Notes: generated from the letters alone by a model not told the origin. 64,000 bases of DNA from JBCBGF01 sp038526915 (GCA_038526915.1 JBCBGF010000004.1:1-64000); one strand, 5' to 3'. Counted from the stretch's first letter, positions 16,581 through 24,645 are shown. Program-made: numbers and translations.

Positions 16581-17591
16581 ATGATAATGAGCAGTACCGA
16601 CCCATTGCCCGAGCCGCGCGGAAACCGTGCGCGCAGCGAGAGGCGCCGTGATCTGTGGATCCTCGGCGGTTTGTTTGCGTTGATGGTGGTCGGTCTGTTG
16701 GGCCTGGCGGCGGCGACCGGGTGGGAAGAGACGCTGGCCGAGATCCGCATGCTGACGGCGTGGGAGATCGGCGTGCTCTTGGCGCTGAGCCTGGTGAACT
16801 ACGGCTTTCGCGGGATCCGGTGGCATCTGTTTGCACGTCGTCTGGGCCTGCCCACCGGGTTGGGCCAGGACATGCGCCACTTCATCGGTGGCTTTGCGAT
16901 GTCGGCCACGCCGGGGCGTGTGGGCGAATTGGTGCGGATGCGCTGGCTCAGGCGCGAGACGGGGTGGTCGTTTGAACGCACGGCCCCCTTGGTTCTGGTG
17001 GACCGGGCGTCGGATCTGGTGGCCATGGCGCTGATCCTGGCCTTGGCGCTGGCCCTGTCAGCGGGGGGGATCGCGGGGGCGGTGCCTGTGGTGATCCTGG
17101 CCCTGGCGGGCGCTTATGTGGCAACGCACCCGAGCCTGTTGGGCGGGCTTGCGGGCTTTGGATACCGCGTTTTGGGGGCGTTTCCGCGTATTTTCGCGCG
17201 GGTGCGCGCGGCGTCACGGTCGCTGGCGCAGTTTCGCGGGCCGTGGCTGATCGTGTTTGCCGCTTGTCTGGGCATCATTGGCTGGCTAGCCGAAGGCTAT
17301 GCCTTTCATCTGCTGTTGATGTGGATGGGGGCGGATGTGGGGCTGTGGATGGCGGTGGCGATCTTCGTGTTCTCCACGCTGGCGGGCGGGCTGACCGGCG
17401 CGCCGGGCGGTGTGGGCGGGGCGGAGGCGGCGATGATCGCGCTTTTGACGCTGGAGGGGGTGCCGTTGGAGGTGTCGATCCCGGCGACGCTGATCATTCG
17501 GGTGACCACGCTGTGGTTTGCGATCCTTTTGGGGCTGGCGGTGTTCCCGGTAGCCGAACGCATTTCGATGAAGGCGGGGCATGCACACTAA
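16581..17591 (+). CDS. YbhN/LPG-synthase-TM-like membrane protein (possible flippase)
   Basis: A 336-residue integral membrane protein of the lysylphosphatidylglycerol-synthase TM / YbhN family, with about eight helices. Landmarks are GIRWHLFARRLG, a TPGRVGELVRMRWLRRETG loop, VLVDRASDLVAM and a late GAPGGVGGAEAAMIAL. In this family similar proteins act as lipid or glycolipid transporters and none need carry the aminoacyl transferase domain, which is absent here. It overlaps the DprE1-like gene by 11 bases, so a role in moving the polyprenyl-linked product is a reasonable inference. ATG 16581 or 16587 may be the start. Confidence 0.85.
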   Translation: MIMSSTDPLPEPRGNRARSERRRDLWILGGLFALMVVGLLGLAAATGWEETLAEIRMLTAWEIGVLLALSLVNYGFRGIRWHLFARRLGLPTGLGQDMRHFIGGFAMSATPGRVGELVRMRWLRRETGWSFERTAPLVLVDRASDLVAMALILALALALSAGGIAGAVPVVILALAGAYVATHPSLLGGLAGFGYRVLGAFPRIFARVRAASRSLAQFRGPWLIVFAACLGIIGWLAEGYAFHLLLMWMGADVGLWMAVAIFVFSTLAGGLTGAPGGVGGAEAAMIALLTLEGVPLEVSIPATLIIRVTTLWFAILLGLAVFPVAERISMKAGHAH

Positions 17592-18894
17592 GACGATGAC
17601 CTATCGCGGCTGGGGCCGCGTGCATGAGGCCACGGGCGACGTGGCCCGGCCTGAGCGGCAACGCGCGCTGGAGCGGATCATGGGCGAGACGCCGGGGCCC
17701 GCGATTGGGAATTTGCGATCTTATGGCGACGTTTGCCTAAACGATGGCGGGTTGGCCGTGGATATGACGCGGCTGGATCGGATGATGGCGCTGGACCCGG
17801 AGACCGGGGTTCTGACGGTGGAAGCCGGCGTGCGGATCGGCGATCTGGCACGGGTTCTGGCGCCCAAGGGGTGGCTGCCTGCGGTGATGCCGGGGACCGG
17901 TTTTGCGACCGTGGGCGGGGCGATTGCCAACGATGTCCATGGCAAGAACCACCACACTCTGGGCAGTTTCGGCCAGCATGTGCGCGAAATGACAGTTTTG
18001 ACGCCCAAGGGCGCAAAGACGGCGAGCCCGTCCAAGGGCAAGGAGCTGTTCGAGGCGACCGTGGGCGGGATGGGCCAGACCGGGGCGATTGCGACAGCAG
18101 AGCTGCAACTGGTGCCCACCAAAGGCGACGTGATCATGGTGACCGAGCGTCGGATCACCGACTGGGACGAACATCTGGCCTATCTGGATGCCTCCACAGC
18201 GACCTACACCGTTGGGTGGATTGATGCGACGGCCACAGGGGCCGCTTTGGGACGCGGGATATTGGAAGAGGCCGAAACCGGCGCGGGGCTGGTGCCGCCG
18301 CAGAAGCGATCGAAGACAGTGCCCATGGATGCGCCGGGGTTTGCCCTGTCACCACCGGTGGTGCGCCTGTTCAACGCGGCCTATTGGCGGCGAGTGCCCA
18401 CGCGGGGGCGAACGGTGGTGAAGCCCATTGGCGAGTTCTTCTTTCCGCTGGACAAGATCCACGACTGGAACCGGCTTTATGGCAAGGCGGGGTTCCATCA
18501 GTTCCAATGCGTGGTGCCGCTGGATGAGGCAGACGCCCTGCGCGCGATGCTGGAGCGGATTGCGAAGGCGGGTGTGGCCTCGCCACTTGCGGTCTTGAAG
18601 CGCATGGGGCCTGGGCGCGCGGGAATGATGTCGTTCCCGATGGAGGGCTATACGCTGGCGGTGGATTTTCATGCAGGCGACGTGACCGAGCGGCTGGTGG
18701 TGGAGCTGGAAGACGCCACGTTGGCCGCCGGGGGACGGATATATCTGGCCAAGGACTCGCTGGCGCGGGCCGAGGCGGTGCAGGAAATGTATCCCGACCA
18801 CGCCAAATGGGCGCGGATCGTGGCCAAGCATGATCCGAATGGGGCAATGATGACCGACCTCATCCGCCGGCTGAAGCTGAGGGACGCGGCATGA
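17581..18894 (+). CDS. DprE1-like FAD-linked oxidase (decaprenylphosphoryl-ribose 2'-oxidase family)
   Basis: A 437-residue FAD-binding protein matching DprE1, which oxidises polyprenyl-phosphoryl ribose at C2 in the first half of ribose-to-arabinose epimerisation. FAD-binding segments are NLRSYGD (44-50), MPGTGFATVGGAIANDVHGK (103-122) and VGGMGQTGAI. Compared from memory with mycobacterial DprE1: H120/K122 match H132/K134, Q307/Q309 match Q334/Q336, K340 matches K367, Y388/K391 match Y415/K418, and the benzothiazinone cysteine C387 is A360 here. It overlaps both neighbours, and the reductase partner follows at once. Confidence 0.88.
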   Translation: MHTKTMTYRGWGRVHEATGDVARPERQRALERIMGETPGPAIGNLRSYGDVCLNDGGLAVDMTRLDRMMALDPETGVLTVEAGVRIGDLARVLAPKGWLPAVMPGTGFATVGGAIANDVHGKNHHTLGSFGQHVREMTVLTPKGAKTASPSKGKELFEATVGGMGQTGAIATAELQLVPTKGDVIMVTERRITDWDEHLAYLDASTATYTVGWIDATATGAALGRGILEEAETGAGLVPPQKRSKTVPMDAPGFALSPPVVRLFNAAYWRRVPTRGRTVVKPIGEFFFPLDKIHDWNRLYGKAGFHQFQCVVPLDEADALRAMLERIAKAGVASPLAVLKRMGPGRAGMMSFPMEGYTLAVDFHAGDVTERLVVELEDATLAAGGRIYLAKDSLARAEAVQEMYPDHAKWARIVAKHDPNGAMMTDLIRRLKLRDAA

Positions 18895-19628
18895 GTGACA
18901 CCTGGCTGATCCTTGGCGCAAGCTCTGCCATGGCGAGGGCGCTGGCGCGGGCTGTGGCGGATGAGGGGGCGTCAGTGCTGCTGGCCGGCCGCGATATGGC
19001 GGATCTGGAGGCTCAGGCGGCGGACTGCGCCTTACGTGGGGCGCCCGTGGCCGAGGGTGTTTCCTTCGACGCACGCGACCCTGCGGGGTTCGAGGCGATC
19101 CGCACGCGGGCCGAGGCGACGGACGGCACGCTGAACATCGCGGTCTTTGTGGGGTCCATGCCGCCACAGGATGAGATCGATGCCGATCCCGCGCTGATCG
19201 ACGGCACTGTGACCGATAGTTTCACGGGCCCTGCCCGGCTGATCCAGATGCTGGCGCCGATCCTGGAAGCGCGGGGCGCGGGGACGGTGGTCGGCGTGGG
19301 ATCGGTCGCGGGCGATCGCGGGCGGATCGGGAACTATGTCTACGGCGCAGCCAAGGCAGGATTTCATACTTATCTGTCGGGCCTACGGAACCGGCTGACG
19401 CGCGCGGGGGCGCATGTGGTGACTGTGAAACCGGGCTTTGTGGACACGGCGATGACCTGGGGGATTGAGGGGATGTTCCTTGTGGCCCCCCCTGAAAAGG
19501 TTGCCCAAGACATCCTGGTCGCAGTGCGCAAGCGCAAGAACGTGATCTATACCCCGTTCTTCTGGCGCTGGATCATGCTGATCATCCGCCTGATTCCGGA
19601 ACCGATCTTCAAGAAGCTGTCTGTTTAG
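18891..19628 (+). CDS. DprE2-like short-chain dehydrogenase
   Basis: A 245-residue short-chain dehydrogenase/reductase with a Rossmann start LILGASSAMARALA (residues 6-19) and the catalytic triad S138, Y151, K155 (YGAAK). A hydrophobic tail (about 228-240, FWRWIMLIIRLIP) could contact the membrane. Next to a DprE1-like gene, with an ATGA overlap, it most probably reduces the 2-keto intermediate to the arabinose form, as DprE2 does. The nucleotide preference cannot be read. A general SDR function is the alternative. Confidence 0.85.
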   Translation: MSDTWLILGASSAMARALARAVADEGASVLLAGRDMADLEAQAADCALRGAPVAEGVSFDARDPAGFEAIRTRAEATDGTLNIAVFVGSMPPQDEIDADPALIDGTVTDSFTGPARLIQMLAPILEARGAGTVVGVGSVAGDRGRIGNYVYGAAKAGFHTYLSGLRNRLTRAGAHVVTVKPGFVDTAMTWGIEGMFLVAPPEKVAQDILVAVRKRKNVIYTPFFWRWIMLIIRLIPEPIFKKLSV

Positions 19629-19957
19629 GGCAATCGGCGCCGGGAACACCGGTTCAACTGTTCTCGATTCTGGAAACAGTGCGTTCTCGCGCCCTGTTTC
19701 GTCCGCATATAGCGGTCAGTTTTCTGGTACTTTCGGTCGAAATTCAGAAAAATACCTCACTAAATCAGACACATAGCCATTTTCCGTCAGAAATCTCCAG
19801 TTTTCCCCAATTTTTCCCAAGCCTGCCGAACTCCCGCCCGATTTCACTGGCTTATTGCACCCATGCCAAGACGGCGAACGGGTCACGAAGAGGTCAACCC
19901 GGAGCGACTGTCCGGGTAGAGAGTGAAACAGAAGTTAGATCTGAACGGAGAAGAGAC
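19629..19957 (+). promoter_or_regulatory. Upstream region of the first flp gene
   Basis: A 329-base AT-richer gap holding no gene. A 7-bp hairpin (19673-19679 with 19694-19700) may end the upstream unit. The block at 19849-19878 (GGCTTATTGC..ATGCCAAGACGG) recurs before the second flp gene at almost the same distance from its ATG (109 versus 101 bases), so it is probably a promoter or regulator site. Confidence 0.55.
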
Positions 19958-20140
19958 ATGGATATGCTGAAGCTTGCAAAGCGTTTTAAGAAAGACGAAG
20001 ACGGCGCAGTCACGGTTGACTGGGTTGTGCTCACCGCGGCCATCGTTGGCCTGGGCATCGCCGTTATCGCATCGGTCCGCGAAGGCGTGAACACGCTGGG
20101 TCAGGACATCTCGGAACGCGTTGCGACCCAGATGAACTAA
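19958..20140 (+). CDS. flp: Flp family type IVb pilin (copy 1)
   Basis: A 60-residue Flp pilin precursor, the structural subunit of the Tad pilus. A short basic leader ends in DEDG, cleavage is expected between G16 and A17, and a hydrophobic segment follows (about residues 23-40). At mature positions 5 and 6 the usual Glu-Tyr pair is Asp21-Trp22. The start is ATG 19958, preceded by GGAGAAGAG; a longer reading from upstream has no pilin features. It differs from copy 2 at four residues only (2, 11, 49, 53). A terminator follows. Confidence 0.93.
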   Translation: MDMLKLAKRFKKDEDGAVTVDWVVLTAAIVGLGIAVIASVREGVNTLGQDISERVATQMN

Positions 20141-20179
20141 GCGAATACCGGGCCGCGCGTGCGGCTTGGATATCGGAAA

Positions 20180-20213
20180 CGGCCGTGCCCCCAGGCGCGG
20201 CCGTTTTTCTTTT
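20180..20213 (+). terminator. Rho-independent terminator after flp copy 1
   Basis: A 9-bp stem with one G-U pair (20180-20188 with 20195-20203), a 6-base loop and a tail TTTTTCTTTT. It separates copy 1 from copy 2, so the flp genes can be expressed as monocistronic abundant RNAs. Confidence 0.85.
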
Positions 20214-20506
20214 GCTGGGCACAATGGTCGTTCGCGATTGTTCGAGGCTCGCAAACGAAGCCCTGCCAGTGGCCGGGATTACACACGATATTTGGATCGC
20301 GCACGCCAAAAAGTATAACGTTTTCAATGCATAAGCAGACAACGCATTGTCTTCTAGGTAACGCCAAATGGTCTGACGCGTGTCAAAGTCTTGCCTAATT
20401 TGAACGGCTTAATGCGGGTGTGCCAAATGACGGACAGTGCTTGCGAGGAAAGTTGCACCGCTCCGGAACCGGCCAGGAACAAACAGAGTGGAACGGAGTA
20501 ACTGAC
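20214..20506 (+). promoter_or_regulatory. Upstream region of the second flp gene
   Basis: No gene is seen. The block at 20406-20435 (GGCTTAATGC..GTGCCAAATGACGG) matches the one before copy 1. A candidate sigma-70-like pair is TTGGAT at 20292-20297 and TATAAC at 20314-20319 with a 16-base spacer. The presence of a separate promoter fits the terminator at 20180-20213. Confidence 0.45.
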
Positions 20507-20689
20507 ATGAACATGCTGAAGCTTGCAAAGCGCTTTAACAAAGACGAAGACGGCGCCGTTACGGTTGACTGGGTTGTGCTGACCGCAGCCATCGTTGGCC
20601 TGGGTATTGCCGTGATCGCATCAGTCCGCGAAGGCGTGAACACGCTGGGTTCGGACATCTCGGCACGGGTTGCAACCCAGATGAACTAA
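20507..20689 (+). CDS. flp: Flp family type IVb pilin (copy 2)
   Basis: A 60-residue Flp pilin, identical to copy 1 at 56 of 60 positions (N2, N11, S49, A53 differ). It has the same leader ending in DEDG, the same predicted cleavage after G16 and the same Asp21-Trp22. The start is ATG 20507, about six bases after GGAGTAAC. The near identity, including an upstream block, indicates a recent tandem duplication. A 12-bp hairpin follows the gene. Confidence 0.93.
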   Translation: MNMLKLAKRFNKDEDGAVTVDWVVLTAAIVGLGIAVIASVREGVNTLGSDISARVATQMN

Positions 20690-20741
20690 TCGGGCGGCTT
20701 GCCTGACGGGCGCGCATTGCGGGCCTGAGCGAAGACCAATC

Positions 20742-20771
20742 CAGGCCGTACCTCCCCAAAGGTGCGGCCTG
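20742..20771 (+). terminator. Hairpin after flp copy 2
   Basis: A 12-bp stem with one G-U pair (20742-20753 with 20760-20771) and a 6-base loop, followed by TATTTCG. The T run is poor, so it may act as an mRNA-stabilising or attenuating structure rather than a full terminator. Confidence 0.6.
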
Positions 20772-20893
20772 TATTTCGAATGCCGGGAAAAAACAAACAA
20801 CAGTCCTTACCGAGCGGGACACCTGGTGGCCTTTGACAAGGTGCAATGAGTAGGACCGGACCCCCAGCCCGGTCACAGCGAAGGAGGGATGAC

Positions 20894-21079
20894 ATGTTCG
20901 CCAAACGAACACGCTTCCTTGAAGAGGATGACGGCGCAGTTACGGTCGACTGGGTTGTTATCACCGCCGCGATCACCGGCATTGGCGTTGCCATCGTCGT
21001 GAACATTCAAGCCGGCGTTACGAACACAGCCAGCGGCATCGGTGTTTTCGTATCCGATCAAAGCTCGCTTCTGGACTGA
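20894..21079 (+). CDS. Flp family pilin (divergent third copy)
   Basis: A 61-residue Flp-like precursor with a leader ending in EEDDG, cleavage expected after G14, and Asp19-Trp20 in the same positions as the other two. The mature C-terminal half (ASGIGVFVSDQSSLLD) is unrelated to theirs, so it is an older paralogue or a minor pilin. A strong ribosome site AAGGAGG lies 7 bases before ATG 20894. Two hairpins follow, the second a clear terminator. Confidence 0.88.
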   Translation: MFAKRTRFLEEDDGAVTVDWVVITAAITGIGVAIVVNIQAGVTNTASGIGVFVSDQSSLLD

Positions 21080-21090
21080 TTTCTTACAGC

Positions 21091-21118
21091 GCGCCGGACG
21101 GCCCCCACCGTCCGGCGC
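21091..21118 (+). terminator. Long GC hairpin after flp copy 3
   Basis: A perfect 11-bp stem (21091-21101 with 21108-21118) with a 6-base loop, but no T run. It may protect the 3' end of the pilin message, with termination at the next hairpin. Confidence 0.65.
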
Positions 21119-21142
21119 ATCCGCCGCAGAGACCCCACATGA

Positions 21143-21163
21143 CCGCCGGCAGGCGGCTTTTTT
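21143..21163 (+). terminator. Rho-independent terminator after flp copy 3
   Basis: A 5-bp stem (CCGCC 21143-21147 with GGCGG 21152-21156), loop GGCA, then C and six T. It separates the pilin genes from the cpaB-led assembly genes. Confidence 0.75.
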
Positions 21164-21304
21164 ATGAACAATCCTTCAAGTGCACGTGATGATCCCGATG
21201 TGTCCACGCTCTTGCCACAATTGCCAGCGACAGAGGTGGTGGAGAAGTAGGTGAACCGCGCCCCTTGGGCGGGTTCTACGTTTTAATTGTGGAAAGGATA
21301 CGTC

Positions 21305-22156
21305 ATGCGTTTGGTGTTTGGGTTGGTCCTTCTCCTTGGGCTGGGGCTCGCGGGTTTCGCGGTTTACATGGCGCAGGACTATATCAACCAGACAGAAGCT
21401 CAGCTGGCGCGCGAACGTCAGGCCCGTGCGGAAGTCGTGCCGTTGACGGATGTTTTCGTCAGCACACGCGCGATCCGGTACGGCGACAAGCTTCAGAAGA
21501 ATTACGTGCGCAAGGTGCGCTGGCCGAAAGATGCCGTTCCGCGCGGCAGCTTTACCAAGGCCGAAGATCTGTTCCCCGAAGGACAAGAGCTGCGCACGGT
21601 GCTGCGCGCGATGGAGCCTGGTGAGGCGATCATGGCCGTTAAAGTGACGCGACCGGGCGAAGATGCCGGTGTGTCATCGCAGCTGGCGCCCGGTATGCGG
21701 GCCTTCGCGCTGCGCGTGGACGTGGCGTCGGGTGTGTCAGGCTTCTTGCGGCCCGGTGACCGGGTCGACGTCTACTGGACTGGTCGCGGCACCGAAGACG
21801 CCGTGGGGACACGCGACTTTACCCGGCTGATCGAAGCCGGGGTGAAACTGATCGCCGTTGACCAATCCGCGGATGTGGATCGTAACAACCCGACGGTGGC
21901 CCGGACGGTGACGGTGGAAGCAACACCGCGCCAGGTGGCCGCTTTGGCCCAGGCGCAAGCAACGGGCCGGTTGCAACTGTCGCTCGTTGGTGCGCAGGAC
22001 GAAGACATTGCCGCCGGGTCGGTCGAGATTGACCAGCGTGATCTTCTGGGTATCGAAGAGCAGCAGGTTGTCGTGCGCGAAAAAGAGCGGGTTTGCACCG
22101 TGCGCACCCGCCGTGGTGCCGAGGTTGTCGAGATCCCGATCCCCTGCACGAACTAA
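21305..22156 (+). CDS. cpaB: Tad pilus assembly protein CpaB (RcpC)
   Basis: CpaB is an inner-membrane-anchored periplasmic protein that works with the secretin CpaC. The 283-residue protein starts at MRLVFGLV (GAAAGGA upstream). It has one N-terminal helix (about residues 2-22), a SAF-like domain (about 48-110, VPLTDVFVSTRAIRYGDKL) and the PGMRAFALRVDVASGVSGFLRPGDRVDV block (about 125-152) typical of the family. A strong terminator after it suggests that CpaB is partly expressed on its own. Confidence 0.94.
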   Translation: MRLVFGLVLLLGLGLAGFAVYMAQDYINQTEAQLARERQARAEVVPLTDVFVSTRAIRYGDKLQKNYVRKVRWPKDAVPRGSFTKAEDLFPEGQELRTVLRAMEPGEAIMAVKVTRPGEDAGVSSQLAPGMRAFALRVDVASGVSGFLRPGDRVDVYWTGRGTEDAVGTRDFTRLIEAGVKLIAVDQSADVDRNNPTVARTVTVEATPRQVAALAQAQATGRLQLSLVGAQDEDIAAGSVEIDQRDLLGIEEQQVVVREKERVCTVRTRRGAEVVEIPIPCTN

Positions 22157-22176
22157 ATCGGCAAAACTTTACGCAG

Positions 22177-22207
22177 CGGGCACCCCTTTATTTGGGGTGC
22201 CCGTTTT
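22177..22207 (+). terminator. Rho-independent terminator after cpaB
   Basis: A perfect 10-bp stem (22177-22186 with 22194-22203), loop TTTATTT, and TTTT at 22204-22207. Its place inside the Tad cluster points to a separate or attenuated promoter for cpaC onward. Confidence 0.88.
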
Positions 22208-22363
22208 CGTTGACCCCAACCTGTTGGCTCTGTTGCCCGTCACACACATAAGTTGGCGGGCGCAACGGTTTGATTCTTGCAAAAAATCTGCTTCTGGCGG
22301 ATGATACGCGCAATCACGGGCATCCAAGACCCGAACCGAGGCGTGATCGGAGAGGCAGGTCAC

Positions 22364-23776
22364 ATGAAATTTGCAGCAGTCTTCAAGGCGGCCCTTTTGG
22401 GGTGCGCAATCACTATCACAAGTGTCGCAACCGTCGCCGCGCAGGATCTGCGCGTGCTGCGTGGATCGGCATCAAGCACATTGAGTGTGCCGATCAACCG
22501 CGCCGTCGTGGTTGAGGCGGAAACACCGTTTGCGGAACTATCCATCGCGAACCCGGGCATCGCCGATATCTCGACGCTGTCGGATCGCACGATCTATGTG
22601 TTGGGCCGGGCGCCGGGGCGCACCACGCTCACACTGTTGGGGCCGGAAGGCAACCTGATCGCGAATGTGGAGGTGCAAGTCACCCCCGATGTGGCCGAGT
22701 TCAAGGAGCGCCTGCGGCAGGTTCTGCCGGGCGAGCAGATCGAAGTGCGCACCGCCAATGACGGGATCGTCCTGTCGGGTGTCGTGTCATCGATCACGCG
22801 CCTGGATCGGGCGCTGGAGATGGCCAACCGCTATGCGCCGGGACGTGTTCTCAACATGATGAGCGTGGGCGGAACGCAGCAGGTGATGCTGAAGGTGCGT
22901 TTTGCGGAGATGGAACGGTCCGTGGCCAAGCGGCTGAGCGCCGGTATCGGTGCATTTGACAATGGCACCGGATCGGCGGCCACGGCAGCAGGCGGGTCGG
23001 CAATCCTGAACGGCACCGCCCCTGGCGCACCGTTCGGTCTGTCACTGGACAACGAAGCGCTTGGCCAGTTCAACCTGGGCTTTAACGTCAGCGGCGTGGA
23101 GTTTGGCGTTCTTCTGGAAGCGCTTGAAAACAAGGGGCTTATTCGCACGCTGTCGGAACCGAACTTGACCGCGCTTTCGGGCCAGGCGGCGACGTTCCTG
23201 GCCGGTGGCGAGTTCCCGATCCCGATCGTCGACGACGACAACAACGTGGCGATCGAGTTCCGTCCGTTCGGTGTGGAGCTGTCGTTTACTCCGCGGGTGG
23301 TCGATGGCGACGTCATCAACCTGCAGCTGACAGCCGCTGTGTCGGGCATCGACCCCACGGTGGTGGTGCAGAACGCAGGCTTTGCCGTAAACGGCTTCCG
23401 CCGGCGCGAAACGTCGACTGTGGTCGAGATGCGCGATGGTGAGAGCTTTGCGATTGCGGGGCTGTTGCAGGATGACTTCCAGGATCTGGTGGGCCAAGTG
23501 CCGTGGCTGGGCGACATCCCGGTACTGGGGACCTTGTTCCGCAGCTCGGAATATGAGCGCCGTCAGTCGGAGCTGGTCATCATCGTGACCCCGCATCTGG
23601 TGACGCCGGTTCGTGGCGATGCGCTGGTGCTGTCGACCGACCGTGTTCGGCCGCCGAGTGAGAGCGAGCTGTTCCTGAATGGCCGCACCGTGTCGGCCCA
23701 GACCCCACAAACCGGTGCCGCAGGCGAAGTCGCCAAACAGGACTTCACCGGTTCCTTTGGCTACGTGATGGAGTGA
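22364..23776 (+). CDS. cpaC: Tad secretin CpaC (RcpA)
   Basis: The outer-membrane secretin through which the Flp pilus leaves. The 470-residue precursor starts at MKFAAVFKAALLG, with a signal peptide ending VAAQ (about residue 26). The N-terminal domain (about 30-110) has RVLRGSASSTLSVPINRAVVVE, a BON/N0-like part comes near 115-150, and the secretin core is about 230-430 with VEFGVLLEALENKGLIRTLSEPNLTALSG-type motif pieces and VPWLGDIPVLGTLFRS. The longer reading starting upstream of this ATG lacks a signal peptide. It precedes the OmpA lipoprotein gene closely. Confidence 0.95.
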   Translation: MKFAAVFKAALLGCAITITSVATVAAQDLRVLRGSASSTLSVPINRAVVVEAETPFAELSIANPGIADISTLSDRTIYVLGRAPGRTTLTLLGPEGNLIANVEVQVTPDVAEFKERLRQVLPGEQIEVRTANDGIVLSGVVSSITRLDRALEMANRYAPGRVLNMMSVGGTQQVMLKVRFAEMERSVAKRLSAGIGAFDNGTGSAATAAGGSAILNGTAPGAPFGLSLDNEALGQFNLGFNVSGVEFGVLLEALENKGLIRTLSEPNLTALSGQAATFLAGGEFPIPIVDDDNNVAIEFRPFGVELSFTPRVVDGDVINLQLTAAVSGIDPTVVVQNAGFAVNGFRRRETSTVVEMRDGESFAIAGLLQDDFQDLVGQVPWLGDIPVLGTLFRSSEYERRQSELVIIVTPHLVTPVRGDALVLSTDRVRPPSESELFLNGRTVSAQTPQTGAAGEVAKQDFTGSFGYVME

Positions 23777-23781
23777 GAACT

Positions 23782-24429
23782 ATGTCGGCCAAGCTGAAAC
23801 TCATTCTGATCGCGTCCACGGCTTTGGGTCTTGCGGCCTGTTCATCGCCATCGTCGCGCGAGGCGGGTGCCCTCTTGGACGAAGGTGACTTCGGTGGGCC
23901 CACACTGACCAACCAACTGCTGCAGACAGGGCAACTGTCTGCGGTGGTCGACCTGAACAAGCGGTTCAGCTCGGAAGTGCCGACGATGGTGAATTTCGCC
24001 TTTGACAGTGCGGTGCTTGACGGGGCCGCGCGGGCGACGCTACGCCAGCAGGCGGACTGGATCAAACAGTTTCCGGAGGTGAAATTCCGGGTCTACGGCC
24101 ACACCGATCTGGTGGGCCCCGACGCCTATAACAGAGCGCTTGGGTTGCGGCGGGCGCGGGCTGTGGTGAACTTCCTGGTCAGCCAGGGCATCAGCCGGTC
24201 GCGGCTTGAGGCGGTTACGTCCTTTGGCGAGACCCAGCCCCTGGTCGTCACCGAGAACCGCGAGCCGCGGAACCGCCGGACGGTGACCGAAGTCTCTGGT
24301 TTCCTTGGCAATACCCCCACCCTGTTGAACGGGAAATATGCCACGGTCATCTTCCGGGAATATGTGCCCAGCGCGACGGAAATTCCGTCGGATGGCGGGG
24401 TCGAAACGACGATCGCCGAGGGCGGTTAA
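23782..24429 (+). CDS. OmpA-domain lipoprotein of the Tad cluster
   Basis: A 215-residue predicted lipoprotein: a signal peptide with lipobox LAAC (Cys at about residue 20), then an OmpA C-terminal peptidoglycan-binding domain (about 65-180) with FAFDSAVLDGAARATL, YGHTDLVGPDAYNRALGLRRARAVVNFL and RNRRTVTEV. It occupies the position of cpaD in other Tad loci and may anchor the secretin to peptidoglycan; this is inferred. ATG 23782 is chosen; a GTG at 23773 overlapping the cpaC stop is also in frame. A terminator follows. Confidence 0.88.
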   Translation: MSAKLKLILIASTALGLAACSSPSSREAGALLDEGDFGGPTLTNQLLQTGQLSAVVDLNKRFSSEVPTMVNFAFDSAVLDGAARATLRQQADWIKQFPEVKFRVYGHTDLVGPDAYNRALGLRRARAVVNFLVSQGISRSRLEAVTSFGETQPLVVTENREPRNRRTVTEVSGFLGNTPTLLNGKYATVIFREYVPSATEIPSDGGVETTIAEGG

Positions 24430-24449
24430 CCATCTTTCTTTCGTCCTAC

Positions 24450-24473
24450 AAAACCGAATAATTTCGGTTTTTT
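24450..24473 (+). terminator. Rho-independent terminator after the OmpA lipoprotein gene
   Basis: A 9-bp AT-rich perfect stem (24450-24458 with 24463-24471), loop TAAT, T run at 24468-24473. It also reads well on the opposite strand. The rest of the 216-base gap before cpaE has no gene; TTAACCAT near 24426 is a lone CtrA half-site. Confidence 0.85.
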
Positions 24474-24645
24474 AGCCTCAATGTCGCCAATATTGGCGTC
24501 CAGTTTCACCGCAGTAACGGTGTGCGCGATTCTGAGTATATCGCGTGTCTGGACGCCGGCGGGATGGACTGTCTGGAGGCATGAGCCGAAGGGGTTCGAT
24601 TAGGTAAAATCCGCCTGCGTCCTGGTATTGGAAGGACGTGAAAAT

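Noticed and set aside
19849..19862. Sigma-54 promoter before flp copy 1 (TGGC..TTGC)
   Set aside because: The GG and GC elements are too close together for the -24/-12 spacing.
24425..24432. Lone TTAACCAT near the OmpA gene stop as a CtrA site
   Set aside because: A single half-site without a partner seven bases away, and it overlaps a stop codon; such half-sites also occur near 7747, 13840 and 30786, so chance is likely.
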